DNA from: Protopterus annectens
Taxonomy: Eukaryota; Chordata; Ceratodontiformes; Protopteridae
Direction of reading: 5' to 3'
NCBI RefSeq assembly: GCF_019279795.1
Contig: NC_056744.1
Location: forward strand, 1,507,492,196 to 1,507,556,195
DNA length: 64,000 nucleotides
Below, piece by piece: positions 31,520 through 45,585 of the stretch. Position 1 is the first letter of the stretch. Every line of letters begins with the position of its first letter. The position numbers were made by a program, and so were the translations under genes. The notes beneath the pieces are model-generated. The model saw only the letters and a list, made by a program, of their open reading frames with translations, was not told where the DNA came from and did no database searches.

Positions 31520-32149
31520 GCAAAATTGAGCCATGACAGCTCCAAATAAAGGCTGCAGCCAGTTGAGGAAACATGCCAGTGGCCAAATATACAGCCAGTG
31601 GCAATGTTCCCTGATGCAATAATGAAAAATAAATCATTTTTTTTTCCCCTGATCTCTGAGATTTTAGCATAGCACAGCGCCGGGCAAATGGGCTGCGCTC
31701 TAAAAACCAGAAAACCATAAATTAAAAGGCACAAATAGGGAAATTATAGAATATCATACTATACAATGCAAGTGAATGGCAGGCTGAAGACAACATGACT
31801 ACTGAGTAGAGGTTGCTAAGGGGGGAACCAAGTCTAAGAGATGTAGCCAAGCATTAGTAGGCAATCCCATGCAAATGAGAGTATGGATACTGAATCCCAA
31901 GTCCACATAGCAAATGAGCACAGTGAATGAAGTGTAAGAGTAGGATAAGGGGAGTAACAGAGTAGAAGATAGGTGACATCATGAGGGGGGGGTATGTATG
32001 AAAGAATGTAAGCTCATTGGAGCAGAGTGGCATGTCTCTGCTGTCAGTAACACATCACTGGAAGAGGTTTGTCACCAGGTATCCAAGCTAAAGTCAAGAA
32101 ATAGAAGGTGTATGCCGTGGATAACACTAAAGTTTCTGGTTGAAGTGGC

Positions 32150-32375
32150 TGCAACTTGTTCGCGCGCATGTGCATGCCCGGGAACCCGAGTAGGACTGTG
32201 TGTGCGCGTGTGCGGCTGTGTGCGCGCGTTTAAGCTGGAGTAAGCATGTGTAAGGATGGTTAAATCGGTGTAAGCGTGTTTGCATCTGTGTGCGCACGTT
32301 TAAGCAGGAATTAGCAAGTATGAGGCCGTGTAAGCATGTGTGCGCGTGTGTGAGCTGGTGTGCATGGCGCTGCCC
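32150..32375. repeat. GTG/TAAGC-rich repeats, Giant-2 left arm
   Basis: Alternating GTGTGCGCG and TTTAAGC/GTAAGC words, equivalent to 5088-5340. Confidence 0.6.
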
Positions 32376-32651
32376 CCTGTGGAAACAGAAAGGGAAAAGG
32401 AAGTACAACAAAGAGTAGGAAGTCAACCAGGGTGACTCAGCAGAGCTAGCAGGTGAAAACAATCACAATCAGGCAATTACACAGGCAGTACACTAGCCCA
32501 GCCCAGCCCAGCACTTAAAACTCTGCAAACAACATTCCACTATGTTTCTCTGAGACACTGCAACACTGCAGTAAGCTAATAGTAGTGAAAACTGACAAAG
32601 CTTCACTGAGACAAAGAAATGTTAGGGGCTGCCATTGCTGTTATAAGGTGA

Positions 32652-33769
32652 CATATACAACATGTTGAGAGTGGTGACAATGTGAATGCTGCTGGACAAC
32701 CCACAGTGAGGAGACAGAGATGAGTGTACAGGCCCAGGATAACCTACCAGGGGCTACATGAGCTGGAGATAGTGGAGCGCTATAGAGTGGACAGAGACCT
32801 CCTGCAGCAAATTGTTGAGCTGTGCAGACCATGCCTCACACACAGAACCAACAGAGGGGAACTCATCCCAGTAGAAACCAAGGTATGTGTTGGCCTAAGA
32901 ATACTAGCAACAGGTACCTTCCAGAGACCAACTGGTGATATGATGGGGATTTCACAGGCATCAGCATCCAGGGTACTTTACCAGTTCCTGGATGCCATGT
33001 CAGCACATGTCGGTGATCATGTATATTTCCCCAATTCCCATGAGGTATTGGCCAGCAATATGCATCTTTTCCAGCAAATAGCAGAATACCCTGAGGTAGT
33101 GGGTGCAATAGACTGCACGCACATATGCATCAAAGCACCAGCCGGTGAGCAGGGTAGGACCTACATTAACCGCAAGGGCTTCCACTCCATCAACTGCCAG
33201 GTCATGTGTGATGCCCAGGGCATAATAATGAATGTGTGTGCTTACTGCCCTGGAAGTTACCATGATTCCCATATCTGGCATCTGACGCAGCTGTACCAGA
33301 CATTTGCCAATGGAGACATCCCTCATGGTCACCTAGTGGGGGATGCTGGATATGCACTGGAGCCATGGCTGATGACACCCATCAGAAATGCACACACACA
33401 CCTGAACAGGAATGCCATCATGAGGCACATGCACAAACACGAAATGTAATCGAGCTTGTGTTTGGGCTGCTGAAGACACGGTTCCAGTGCCTGGACACAT
33501 CTGGTGGAGCCTTGCAGTACTCACCAACTACATGTACCCAAATTGTCATGGTATGTGCTATGCTACATAATATGATCCTGCGAAAACAGCTGCAGCAGGA
33601 TCAGCACAGGCCTGGGCCAGACAGCCCCCCACCATTGCCAAGGCCATCACAGGCAGAGCGTGACTCGGAGGAACAACCTGAATCTGCCCCAGTAGGCAGA
33701 AGGAGGCGTGCCCAGTATGCTTTGGCCTTGGCAAAGAGGCAACGCATAGCACATACACTGGCTCAGTAG
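32652..33769 (+). pseudogene. HARBI1-like transposase of Giant-2, broken
   Basis: The frame is open from 32724 to 33449 and again, shifted, to 33769. The start codon equivalent is ATA, an in-frame TGA lies near 32720 and a two-base change in a CA run near 33390 shifts the frame before the catalytic Glu. This copy keeps the segment missing from Giant-1 (SHIWHLTQLYQTF after PGSYHD), VVGAIDC with the first Asp, GDAGY with the second, RNVIELVFGLL with the Glu, and the full basic tail (GRRRRAQYALALAKRQR) to the stop at 33769. The two copies are therefore damaged at different places. Confidence 0.9.
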
Positions 33770-34180
33770 GAACCCTGGAAATGATACCTCTCCCTGACCC
33801 GCACATATAGTAAAAGGGATGCCTAACTTGACACTACCTGACTCAAACATGTATAGGGAGTGTAGTATGTGCATCCGACATAGGCAGCCCTGCAGCACCA
33901 CCTGAGGCATGATTGCTTTGTTTTAAGCAATATAAAGCAGTGCTAAACAGCTTTGCTACTACTTAGTATATGTAAACATAATCGTACACAGTAACTGGCA
34001 CAACTTTGGGCAATGTTGAGCAATATTGGCCAACGTTCAGCAATGTTGGAAAATGTTGAGCAATGTTGAGCAAGTCTGGTCAAAGTTGGGCATAGGTGAG
34101 CAAAAGCAGGTAAATGTGCACATATATGCTTTACAGGACCTTAAGCAGTCTGGTCTGGCCAGTATGAAAATTTAGAGCAG
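33770..34180. other. Spacer with short GAGCAATGTTG-type repeats (Giant-2)
   Basis: No gene is visible. The repeat tract at 34000-34105 is clearer than in Giant-1. Confidence 0.6.
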
Positions 34181-34245
34181 TGACAGGCCTCGAACCCAGG
34201 ATACTGTGCACTATGGTCACAGTTCCTAACCACTAAACTACAACA
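34181..34245 (-). other. tRNA-like segment (Giant-2)
   Basis: B box GGTTCGAGGCC at 34186-34196 and A box TAGTTTAGTGG at 34230-34240 on the minus strand. Confidence 0.55.
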
Positions 34246-34759
34246 GTCTTTCACTGGTCAGCTTTTATGAAGACATGTTGATAAGTCTATGCAAAGTGTT
34301 TCATGGCAACCCTGCAGGCACAGCATAATTCATGTCTAGTTATGACACAAAGGTGAGCCCTGCAGTATAAATATAACTTGATTTCCAACATACATAGTAT
34401 ACATGTTAATATTGGGTGTGTTCATACATGGTAACAAATGTAGTGGTCTCCAGACAGCAACATACTGAAAGGTCACACTGGGCATGCTCACACACTTAGG
34501 CCATGTCTGACTGCAGCAGTGGGCCAGACATATCTGGCAGTTCACGTGTTACCCTAGGAACCTCTCACTAGCCACCAATCTTGCCATGTGCACACAGTTA
34601 TAAGACAACAGACTCATATATAACATGTTGGAACCCTGTCATAATCAAATATGTACTACAGATACATAGGTTGTACATAGAAAGTGGGAAAGCAAAGTAG
34701 ATAACAAACTGGCAGTCAGTATCATCAATAAACAGTGTGCACTACAAACATTATCATAG

Positions 34760-37700
34760 GTACATAGGCTGATACTAGGTATCATCCCTAGGGCATTCAT
34801 AAGCCTAGCCAGAGTGTGTTTGGCTTTCACCACCCTGTAGACTGGTATACTGTGCCTTTGAATAGTAGGTCACACAAGATAGCCATTGTATGGTCAGCGT
34901 ATTGTGCCTCTGTCTAGCAGGGTCCCAAAAGAGATCCCAGAGGTAAACATATGATCACCCATACACTCGTCAAGAGTTCCCCTGAAAAGGGACAGTAAAG
35001 GGTCTGCCTAACTTGGACTGGGATTACGTTCCAGAGTGAGATGAGCTTCTGGGATATGAATGTGTCCCTCCAGCATGTCTTAATAATCTTGTGCTGAGGT
35101 AGAAGTCCCTGGAGCGTGTAGCTGTAAGGGATTCTGATATCCTGAGGTGGGGCATGAACAATAAGTCTTGGTTGGACATGGCTGTATATGGCAGGCACAG
35201 ATCGCATCTGGGTAGGCGGTAAGTAACTGAGTACAGTTGGAGTTTCTGTAGCTGAACTGTGTAGGGCATCTGTATGAGTCATCTGTTCCACCTGGTGAGG
35301 TACCTTTGGGGTCATTACAGTTGCTGCAGGTGTCGGATAAGGTACATCCCAAATGGGGCATTGTACAGAAGTATGGGCCTGATGAGTAGAAGTGCACAAT
35401 GACCTCTCTTGAGTTAGATGTGAAACTGTTTGGGATAAGGTGGGCTATATAGAAGGTCTACCTAACCACTTTGGCAACGTGAATTCCAAAGGAAATATTA
35501 CTATCTACTTTGGTCCCCAAATCCCTAAGTACATCTTCTGTACGTAATGGATTACCACATATGTGGTAATCTGTGTGCACTTTGTTATTCCCAAAGGGGA
35601 TGACTATGCATTTTATGGTATTTAGCTGTAGGCTATGGCTCTGGCACCAGTTATCCATCTCTGTGAGATGCTTTAGGAGGATGCATGTGTCAGCTGGAGA
35701 GTCGATTATGGCACCCAGTATGCAGTCATCCTCAAACCTGGTCAGCCATACTCCTCCTGTGTTAACCTGTACCTCAGAGAAATATATACTGAACAAGATA
35801 GGTAACAGAACTGAGCCTTGTGGGATGACACAAGTAACTGGTCTAGAGTCTGACATGGCACCTGCAATTCCGACCATGTGGGTGCTATCCCTGATCCAGT
35901 TTGCAATCCATCTTGTGGCATATGTGTTGACATCTAAGCTGGTGAGTGTATTTAAGATGCCCGAGTGGGTTATTGTGTCAAAGGCTTTTGGGAGGTCCAG
36001 GTAGGCTGTGTGGACTACCTTCCCTATGTATATGGGCCTGGTAACTGATTCAAAGAAGTTGACCAGGTGCTAGAGGCAAGACCTGCCCTTAACAAAGGTG
36101 AATTGGGTAGGATCCAGTGTCTGAAGGTTGCCGATGTTTGTTTATGAGTTCCATGATGATATGCTCCATAGCTTTGCAGACCAGGCTAGTCAGGCTTATA
36201 GGGTGATAGTGTCCAGGGTCCCTTGTGGCACCACCTTTGTGGAGTGGGACCACTGTTGCTGTACACCAGTCCTTGGGTACATATCCTGTAGTAAGTCTGA
36301 TATTGAACAGTGACGTTATGTGAGGGTTATGTTCTTCATGAAGATTGTGTAAGATGCAGCCTGGAACACCATCTGGTCCCATTGATGCTGTGTTATTGCT
36401 TTGGCGAGGGCAGCTCTCACATGTTCATCTGTGATGTCAGGGAGGCTACACTCTGTTGGGATGGACATTTGTACTTTTGTGTGATGGGGGGGGGGGATAT
36501 GCACTGAACCTGTCTGCCAGGATTTTGGCAATGTCTGTGGGTTCAGTGTATTTTGTTGTCATTATGCACTAACTCAGAGCATATCTGGGAGTTGCCACCC
36601 AGGTTCCTGACATAACTAAAGAAGGCCTTGTGATTGTCTTTAGTGTCTTGTGCAATCTTACTGTTGAAGCTGGCCGTAGATTATTTTATGAGTGATTGTA
36701 GATTCTTGCTAGTACTGATCAGAGATGCCTCTCCTTTGTGGGATACTGCTCTATCATGTAGTACCCTCCTCCTTTTGTTGCATAGCTTATTTATGTCCGG
36801 GGTCCACCAGACAGGTCACCTGCCTTTAGAGGAGTGAGTCTTGGATTCATGTGGGATAGCATGATCCATGCTTTCCTGTAGGTGTCCATACAGTGGGTTT
36901 CTAAAGGATACTGTGGTATGAGTCGTAGTTCCCACTGGCCCGGGGGCTTTGAGGGAAACCACCTCAGTTCTGAAAAGTGTGACAATTGCTTTTGAGAAGT
37001 TCCTCACCGAGACTACCTTGGCTGGTGGTGGGGATGGGATATGGATGTCCAGTGAGATAAATGTATGTTCTGACCTTACCAATGAGGGGTATGCCTCTGG
37101 TGTGGACCATAGAGTCCCCATGTTGGTGATGACCAGGTCCAATATGTATACCCCTCTTGTGGGGGTGGTGACCAGCTGTTCCATAGCATGTGAGTTTATA
37201 TATCTGAGGAACCATTGGGCGAGGGTGTTGGGGCTTGAGTAGTATTCCCAGTCAATGTTTGGCTAATTGAAGTCACCCAATATAATGGTGTTTGGTGAGA
37301 CCTACATATTCTCCAGTGTTCTCAGAAAGCCGAGTGTGGCCCCTGAGTCTGGGAGTGTGGTCTGTAGCAGGCTACAACCTGAAAGGCAGTTTAGCCCACT
37401 GTTAGTTACACATGGATGTTCTCTGATGCTTTATGTAGTGCTACTAACCTGGAGGTTTGTGTATTGTTGATGTATATGGATACTCCCCCTCCTTTTGTGG
37501 TGTGGCCCAGTTATTGTGTCCGAAAAGCATGGTATGAAGTGTAGCCTGGTAGTGCTGGGGTGCTCTCAGGAGACTTGAACCAGGTTTCTGTTACTGCATT
37601 GAGACTGAAATTCTCCATACTGAAGAGAGCCTTGACTGTGTGCATTTACAGGTGTAGACCTCTGGCATTGAGCAGCATTACCCTTAGTGTATTTTACCCT

Positions 37701-38700
37701 GTATTGTCTATGGAGGTGGGTTTGTCTTCTGAGCCTTGCCTAAAAACGGCACTATGGGGGTGGCAAGTGCCTAAGCCAGTATTGGAAAGGCCAGGGGTGA
37801 CAGGTGCAAGCCGTCCCTAGTGAAGCAACGTGGCATGATGAGCATGACATCCCAGGCCAACACACACTGGATCCCCTGTGAATGACACAAAAATGGTAGC
37901 CAACTGTTAAAATTGCTCATGTTGTCATTATACTGTGGCATCATTCGTGGCGAGGGTAAGATGCTACACAAGGTCAGGGTCATACTGGCCTGGGCTACAT
38001 GATCATAGAGCTCCTCTATGTCTCTTTTCATGTATTCCAGGGAGGAATGTCTCAGGACATTCACACTAGCATGGACAATGATGGAGTCACATCTGTACTT
38101 GCTTTGGAGTGACCTGAGTGCATGTGTTATGTGTCATATCCTGTCACCTGACAGACAGCTTACAGTGACCTTCACCTTGTTCAGCCTGGTGAGTGGGATG
38201 TCAGTGTGTCTGACAACAGAGTCACCTAAGACAGGTGTATTAGGTGTGTCATTTAGCCTTAAGGGCAGTGACTGTGTGGCACACTGACATTGTGTACTTT
38301 GTGATATGTGGGTATAGTTGTGTGGAAGCAGTTGTTTGTGTGTCTGCTTTGAGGGTCTCTGCTGCATAGGCAGTTTTTATTTACAGCCTCTGAGTATGTA
38401 CTTGTGTGTTTATGTGTTTGGTCTGCTGTTGCTATAGGTCTATGTGACACTGGAGTCATGGTGTGTGTGGTTACCTTCTCCTCCTGATAGACTGTGCCAG
38501 TCATGGGTCTAGAGAGCTCAGCCTCAAGTTTGTCTATATAGCTGCATCTCTCACTAATATCTGAATTTGTTGTGAAGAGGAGAGGGTTGTCTGTGTACAT
38601 AAGGCAGTTGTAACATTGCTTCAAAACACCCATATTCACTAGCTGGACTGGAGAGTACACACAAAACCGACCTTAGGACATGTCAAGATGTTATGATGAA
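34760..38700 (-). mobile_element. Embedded CR1-superfamily LINE in Giant-2
   Basis: It is collinear with 7690-11660. ORF2 pieces include SPVTC-type GIPQGSV equivalents (VIPQGSVLLPILFSIY at 35877-35458), PDGVPGCILHNL and YHPISLTSLVCKAMEHI (36382-36089), and ITNMGTLWSTPEAYPSLVRS in the endonuclease (37184-36816). ORF1 (38660-37770) has KQCYNCLMYTDNPLL, GDSVVRHTDIPLTRL and DGLHLSPLA, the Ser and Asp-His blocks of an SGNH esterase. Frames are broken repeatedly, and the RT catalytic triplet reads EDD. Confidence 0.8.
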
Positions 38701-39129
38701 ATACTCATCTGACTGATCAATAAGGATCAGTAGGGTGTTAAGTGTGTAAAAGAGTATAACACGGATTTAGTGCCTATGTTTGTTGGCATTTTGTGAGATA
38801 ATCTGTGAAGGAGTCCAGACAGAACTATGACACTTCCTTCAGCTATGTCATAAATAGCAATGTACACTCATATATGTCCTGAGTCAAGGCCAACTATAAA
38901 TGACTGTCAGTGCCAACATCCTGTCACACAAACCCATACATACATAGCCACCTCCCACTGACAAAAGGCCCTATCACTATACCAGGAGATATCACATGTA
39001 GTATGTGTAAACAGTCCCTTCCAAATCTGAAAACATGGCATCGATTGGATTACATTGTTTCCCTATATGTGCCATAAGTGAACTGCAGAACAAACAGACC
39101 CATCACCTGAACAGTCTGTTGAGCCTTAC

Positions 39130-39660
39130 CCTCTCTACAGGTTATGAAACTGTTGAATGGATTACAGCAACATATGGCACACTCCACAAGTGTCGGTGCA
39201 CAACACACCATGGGAACTAAAGTCTTATATGCCTATGACATCTGATCTGCAAGGCCATGGGGCCCATCATGATTGAAGTCATAAACAGAGCTATTGGAAG
39301 CCGACCAACACACAACCCTACAAACTATGGCCTGTTCATGGGCAGATCATAGTTCCCAAACCGCTAGACTGTGTGCAAGGCAGCCACCCAGGACAGACAT
39401 CACAGAAATGAGCTACACACATCCCACATAGGCCTTGAATACCCCTTTTCCAATATCCCAGACAGATGTCGTATCCACAAAATCAACACTCTGTGCATAA
39501 ATATGTATTGTCATATGATGTATTGGCAACTGGTCCACAGATAGATCACACAAGCTAAGAATTGTGTAGTCCTGTTCAAGCTGTTAACACCTGCTGTCCC
39601 CCATGGTGCAGTCCTGGGATTGCATAAAACAAAGTGCATACACATTGCCATGTCTAGTCT
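39130..39660 (+). pseudogene. Plus-strand LINE RT fragment inside Giant-2
   Basis: HLICKAMGPIMIEVINRAI, NYGLFMGRS and AVPHGAVLG appear in RT order on the plus strand, matching 12040-12560. Confidence 0.65.
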
Positions 39661-40045
39661 GATGATGTCAGCATACTACAAATATAGCAGTGGAAAAGAA
39701 AACCCTAGTAAAGCATATAGCGCGTCATGTTAATGTGTATATCTCTAGTGTCATCACATACTTCGGTAGGGGTTTAAATCCTGCAGTTGCTGAGTGTGTT
39801 TGTGGGTGGGGGTGTATGTGTCTGTGTGACTTCCTATGAGAGGAATGCCCTTTTGGAGACTAGGGAAACACCTTAAAAGAGGTATATTCTCCTTTGGCAA
39901 GTCTGATGATGTCAGCATCCTACAAATATAACAGTGGAAATAAGAGCACCAGTAAAGCATATAGCGAGTCATGTTGATCAGTATGTCTCTAATGTCATAG
40001 CATAGTTAGGTAGGGGTTTGAATCCTGCAGTAGCTGAGTGTGGGT
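39655..40045. repeat. ~232-bp array, fewer than two units
   Basis: Units start near 39660 and 39902. The second unit ends abruptly where the 2.3-kb deletion relative to Giant-1 begins. Confidence 0.8.
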
Positions 40046-40056
40046 GTATGTACAGT

Positions 40057-40457
40057 CCAGAACATAGCTGAGGTTGTAAGACCTGTGGGGGAACGTCTGC
40101 CAGGGGCAATACGAACAGCGGTGCTCCCATGAGAACCCCTGGATATCCGCCTATGTGGTACCGTTCTGCGAATCTGGGTATGGCTGCTGTGAGGGGATGT
40201 ATGTGCCATGGATACCACACTCTCCTGGTCAATGCCAACTGTATGCTGCCCCTCAGCTAAGGCCATTGGTGATGAGGGATATATTGGCAGTATGAGTGTG
40301 CTCATAGATGGGGTGGAAAGCTGTGTACTGTCGATTGGTGGACCAATGACAGACCCTGTCAAACCTGCCTGTGCCACAATACATGTCTCATCATCTCCAC
40401 TATTTGTGGCAGTGACTTCAGGTTCCCTGCTGCATTCTGCCAGCCCAACCTCTGCAC
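40057..40457 (-). pseudogene. SANT gene 1 exon 2, truncated (Giant-2)
   Basis: The acceptor (TTACTCTCACAG) and the first ~130 codons match Giant-1 (AQAGLTGSVIGPP, PHRRISRGSHGST). The helical C-terminus is removed by the deletion, and the frame runs into the 232-bp array. Confidence 0.7.
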
Positions 40458-40507
40458 CTGTGAGAGTAAGACAGGAAACACACTTTACAATCTGTACATG
40501 ATTTTAT

Positions 40508-40595
40508 CACACATGCACACATGCACACATGAACACATGAACACATGCACACATGAACACATGCACACATGCACACATGAACACATGCACACATA
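40508..40595. repeat. 10-bp minisatellite (Giant-2)
   Basis: About nine units of ACACATGMAC in the equivalent intron position. Confidence 0.95.
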
Positions 40596-40599
40596 AATA

Positions 40600-42275
40600 C
40601 TCCTCACTACAGCAGATACACACACGCACCAGCAATCCAAAACATACTCAATAGTGGTTGAAGGTGGGTGACAGTATCACAAGGCAAACAGTCACCTCAC
40701 ACGTGACAGCATGCAGAATAACTGTTGCTCAAGTCCATGCAGTGCGAGTGTAGACAGCCCTAGTTAATAACAGTATACATGGCAGTGAAGCATATGTGTA
40801 TAGTTGTTCAGTGATTGCCTACACCCTGGAACACAATGTGTACAAGAACACAATATTGCTGTGCAACTATTATAAGCTCTGCAATGTCCTGTACACCATC
40901 ACTCACAGGTATACATACCATGGCTGCATGTGTTATCTGTGTGTCACATAGATTTCCATGTCTGTTTGCAGTGTCTATGTCTGTAGCAGATAACTGTGGA
41001 CACAGGTGTAGCACATGCATGCTATGCACACACACGGGATGAGTGGTGCATGTAGACGTGATGAAATACCAATGCTTGACATGGCTATTGTACAGTGGTT
41101 ATGGTGAGTGTGGGTCATATTCCAGATATACCAGAACCAGCCATGACATGGCATGCTACATGACTGCAACATTAAACATCACACATACCCAATGTGTGTC
41201 ATGTGACCTATACACTCAATAGCATTCCAGGACATATATGTGTCACTTTGTACAGAATGCGACTGCTATGCATATTGTGTATAGTTGCATATGTTTGCAC
41301 ACACACAACATGTTATGCATAATATGTATAGGTGTATATGTGTGCACACACACAACATTGAGGTGCAAAGCAATGACTGCTATGTGTAGTACTGTGGTTA
41401 CTGTAACTGTATGGGGTGTAGTACCATTAGCCATCATCATCATGCATCATGTGGTCACTCAAGGCTACTAATGTGTGCCAGACCACTGCCTGGCATGCTG
41501 TACCTGAAACGCAGTGCCGTGGCTATGTTCACAATTACACAGCCACATTGTACATGGGTGTGTGAGGTGCCCAATAGGGAGCATTGCCTAACATGACTGT
41601 GTTATGTGTTGAAGAGTGTTGCACAGCCCCATGCTAGGCCCCTACCTCTCAGGTATATTATGTGTGGTGTGTGGATGACATGTGGGATACCGAAGTGTGA
41701 CCTTGCAGCGGGTGCCCGGTTACGCTATGTGTAGCATGTTAAGGTGTACTGCGTATGACAAACGTGTTATGTTGTGTACATGTGTATCAACTATGCCTAT
41801 CCAATGTGCAGTACAGTGTTGTCACAATTGTGTCTGATGCTCTGTGTATTGCATGTGATTGAGGCAGCTACTGACATTACTGAGATATGCAATGTGTCAC
41901 AGCAAACATGCACAGCATGCATTATGCATAGGTTTGTTACGTGTACATGGCCTACACCTCACCTATGACATGCACATTTCATTACCAATATTAAAGTTAT
42001 AACACACCAGCATGTATCGTCTGCCCTGCTGTCACACCAGAGGGACCTACAAGAATATGACACAGTTTGTCAGTGGCCACAACTGTGGCATTGCTACTGT
42101 GAGTTTGCTAAACTACAGTAGAACAACAGTCGACAGTCACAGGTGTACAGATAATATTCCAAATATCAGTATTGCACAACAATAGGCAGCACAACTGCTA
42201 AACGCACAGTACACATCTCACATATGCATAATCTAACAATACAGGTAACAGTAGTCTACAGATAGGGCATGTTAC
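40600..42275. other. Intron of SANT gene 1 (Giant-2)
   Basis: No coding sequence recognised. It is collinear with 16690-18374. Confidence 0.5.
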
Positions 42276-42688
42276 CTGCACGCTCCATGTCAACATGCTG
42301 GGTGGCTCCGGCCTCCATGTTGACACATGTCTGATGCTGTTGCTGTTGATGGCCAGGAGCCACCATGCTTAGGAGCAGCTCCTCCACTCTGGTGAGGGGG
42401 GGGATGTAAGGCCACCCCACCACCTGTGGCAAGCTGTTGTCTATGGATATCAGACGCATGCCGCCAGACATGTCTAATTAGATCACTGCAGTGATGGTGT
42501 ACCTGCTCATATGTCCGGTTATGCATGCCTATGTCATTTACCCGACGAACAAGATCTTGCCACAGTGTTCTCCGCACATGCTGGTGCTGGCTGGCCCTGG
42601 AAAACAGCAGGGAATAGCACTGCACCAGGCTGTGGTGGATTTCCTGTTCCTCTGCTGCTGTATAGGACGGGTTGCGTTGATGGGCCAT
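42276..42688 (-). pseudogene. SANT gene 1 exon 1 (Giant-2), one-base frameshift
   Basis: ATG at 42688 (MAHQRNPSYTAAEEQEIHH), with ALWQDLV replaced by TLWQDLV and LATGGG retained. An extra G in a G-run near 42400 shifts the frame compared with Giant-1, making the exon 413 instead of 412 bp. The donor GCAG|GTAACA is intact. A clean acceptor (TTTTAATTGTCTTCCAG) stands just before the start codon. Confidence 0.75.
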
Positions 42689-43695
42689 TACCCTGGAAGA
42701 CAATTAAAAGATATGTGTGAGCAAGTCATGTGACACACTTATTCTACAGTACAGATATCACTTAACTGCCATATATAGCATCTGTTTGTCTGTCAGAGGA
42801 TACACACGTTCAATACCACATATCAGTGCTCAGCCCACAACTGGCTGACAGTGCCTGGCACACTCCATATATCAAACCACTATACACCAGTACTCGGCAC
42901 ACTGTTTGTGACACAATGCACAACCTCACCACAGGGGTATTTATCAAGCTAATGCATGAAGAAAGATGTCATCCATTGCAATGAATGTAAAGTACAGTTA
43001 CAGTATTACCAGTAAACCACCCTAGTTGTTGATGCCATACCCCTGGCTAACATATGTGCACAGTTGTTAATATAGCTGGCATACTGTTGTAACAGAGTAT
43101 ACATGTTGCTAGGTACACACGCATACCCTGTAACACACATATGATTGCGGGCATGGCACAGGCATCATTACACAAACATCAGACATATACACAACACACA
43201 AATGTATGCCGACCCAGATGAGCTTTACCTGTGTACCTTACAGTACTGTGTGCCCCTACTCACAAAACCTTATGCCTGAGGTATGTAATCTGTGCAGACT
43301 ACAAGAAACGCACAAGACAGTGTTTCCAAGCAATGTGAACATACACCATGCTGTGCTGTTTAGGCCTACAGCTTCAGGTAGTACTACAGTTCATATGTGA
43401 GCTGGATTCACCAGCAGTACCACTTAGTAAGCATACATGCATTGCTTTAGCCTACAATGGGACACCACAGTCATCCACAAGGAACTACGTCACAACGTAT
43501 GCCATCCTACTATGTCTGCATCGCAATAACTGACACATCTTTCTCTGGCCTCACTCCTAAGACACAAACTACCATGACAGAAACAACCTCACACTAAGCT
43601 ATCACACCTTTACAGACCTTGCACACATTCACTGTCACACTTATTCCACCTCACATAGCAGCTATTGCACTGAGTACATGTGTGTGTGCATCGTG
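42689..43695. other. 5' flank of SANT gene 1 (Giant-2)
   Basis: No gene recognised. Around 42980-43050 there is sequence absent from Giant-1. Confidence 0.4.
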
Positions 43696-43699
43696 TCAT

Positions 43700-44470
43700 A
43701 GGTAGGTAATACGCTATTGGCCCTAGGGCCTAGAGCAGCCTATCCATATGCTACCTTGGCCTTTGACACACATGTAATTTGATTTCACTTGGCCCTGTCA
43801 TCCGGAACCACAGAGGTGATTCCCAGGGTGTATTACCTATCTTCCAAACAATCATCAGGGGTATGTATGACAACTGCTAATGAGGAGCCTTGTTTGTTAA
43901 TGCTGGGTGCTTTATTCTAGAGTATGACATATCTGTGGATAGGAACCTATCCCTCCAGCATGTGCTGTTTAGTGAGCTGATGAGGATTATGGCCTTAGAG
44001 CGTGTAGCCCGGAGGGATTGTGATATGTTGACATGGTGGTTGTCCAACTGCTATGGGTGTGACATACCTCTGTATGTCCGGCAGAGGTCACCTCTGGGTG
44101 GACGGTATGCAACACAGTCTAGCTGTGGTTTTGTGAGTCAGTCTGCATAGGGCATGTGTTTGAGGCCAGTATTACCCTTTGTGAGGTATGTCTGTGGCCT
44201 TTCCACTTGCTGTCGTTGTCATGTGAGGTGCATACCACATGGGGCATTGTGATGAGTAGAGGGGAACACTGACCTATATTTCCATAGATGACAAACCTTT
44301 TGTGATGACACATAACATGTAGACAGATTACAAGACTAGTGTGGCACTGTGATTATCAAACAGGAGGCTACTGTCCACATGTGTCCCATGTTCCCTTCTG
44401 ACACCTTCAGTGTTAGGCAGGCTACAACCTATGTGGTAGTTACTGGGTACAGTGTTTTGGAATGGAGGTA
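43700..44470 (-). mobile_element. 5'-truncated LINE fragment (Giant-2)
   Basis: Same position and content as 19716-20480, so it was already in the ancestral element. Confidence 0.65.
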
Positions 44471-44564
44471 TGGCACTGCAGTATCAACACTGGTCTTCAG
44501 TCCATGCCTTGGTCACCAGGCACCTGTTGCAGTATGTATGACCCCGTGTCTCCCTCTCTCTTTG

Positions 44565-44741
<177 letters not shown>

Positions 44742-45354
44742 ATCTAAACATCCATTGCTGTACATATAGATGTACATATAGGCACATATACAGCCCACCT
44801 TTCATGGTGGGGATATCAATTATGCGACAGTTGTGAGACATACGGTTATGTAATAATATTGCACAGTGTTGTGCAGAATGCATTTTGGTGTCCTCAGGCC
44901 ATGTAGCTGTAGCAGGCCTCACTGGCTGTAACACAGCAGACCTGACAAATCAGTCCCACAGCGTTTAACCACCACATGACATATACCAGCACTGCATGCT
45001 GTTTTCAATGCCACACACTACAACCTACAAAGATATATGCACAAGCAACCTTCAACAACATATATATGTCCACCCTTCACTAACAGTTGCAGTTTGTCTC
45101 TTGCCTATGCACATGTGCAGATACATATAGATACGTACTGCTGCCACATATGGATGATTCATAGTATGTGGAGTACTATTCAAACACATCAATCAGATGC
45201 CAGCAAATACATATGTGTTACATACCTTACCTTTGTATTTCTCAGCTCCGTCTGTTGTTAGTGTTGACTTTTTTTTTTTGTTTGTTTGGGTTTCCTCTGT
45301 CTGTTGAGGTTGCTCTTTGCTTTTCGGTGTCCATCTGTTTCTGCCTCTTTGTTT

Positions 45355-45359
45355 CTGTC

Positions 45360-45408
<49 letters not shown>

Positions 45409-45425
45409 CTCACTCTCTCTTTCTC
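45355..45425. repeat. (TC)n tract
   Basis: Mostly uninterrupted CT repeats. Confidence 0.9.
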
Positions 45426-45585
45426 TCGGTTGCTGCAATGATATTATTGCATGTATGGACAGCAAGTACAGGCTGCTTTTCTAGGTATCTGCACATGTGC
45501 ATGTGATGGCCTCTGCACCAATTGGTGCCCACCATTTAGTAATTGCATGCAGCCTGCTGTGTGTTAATTGCAGTACTCACTGTGA

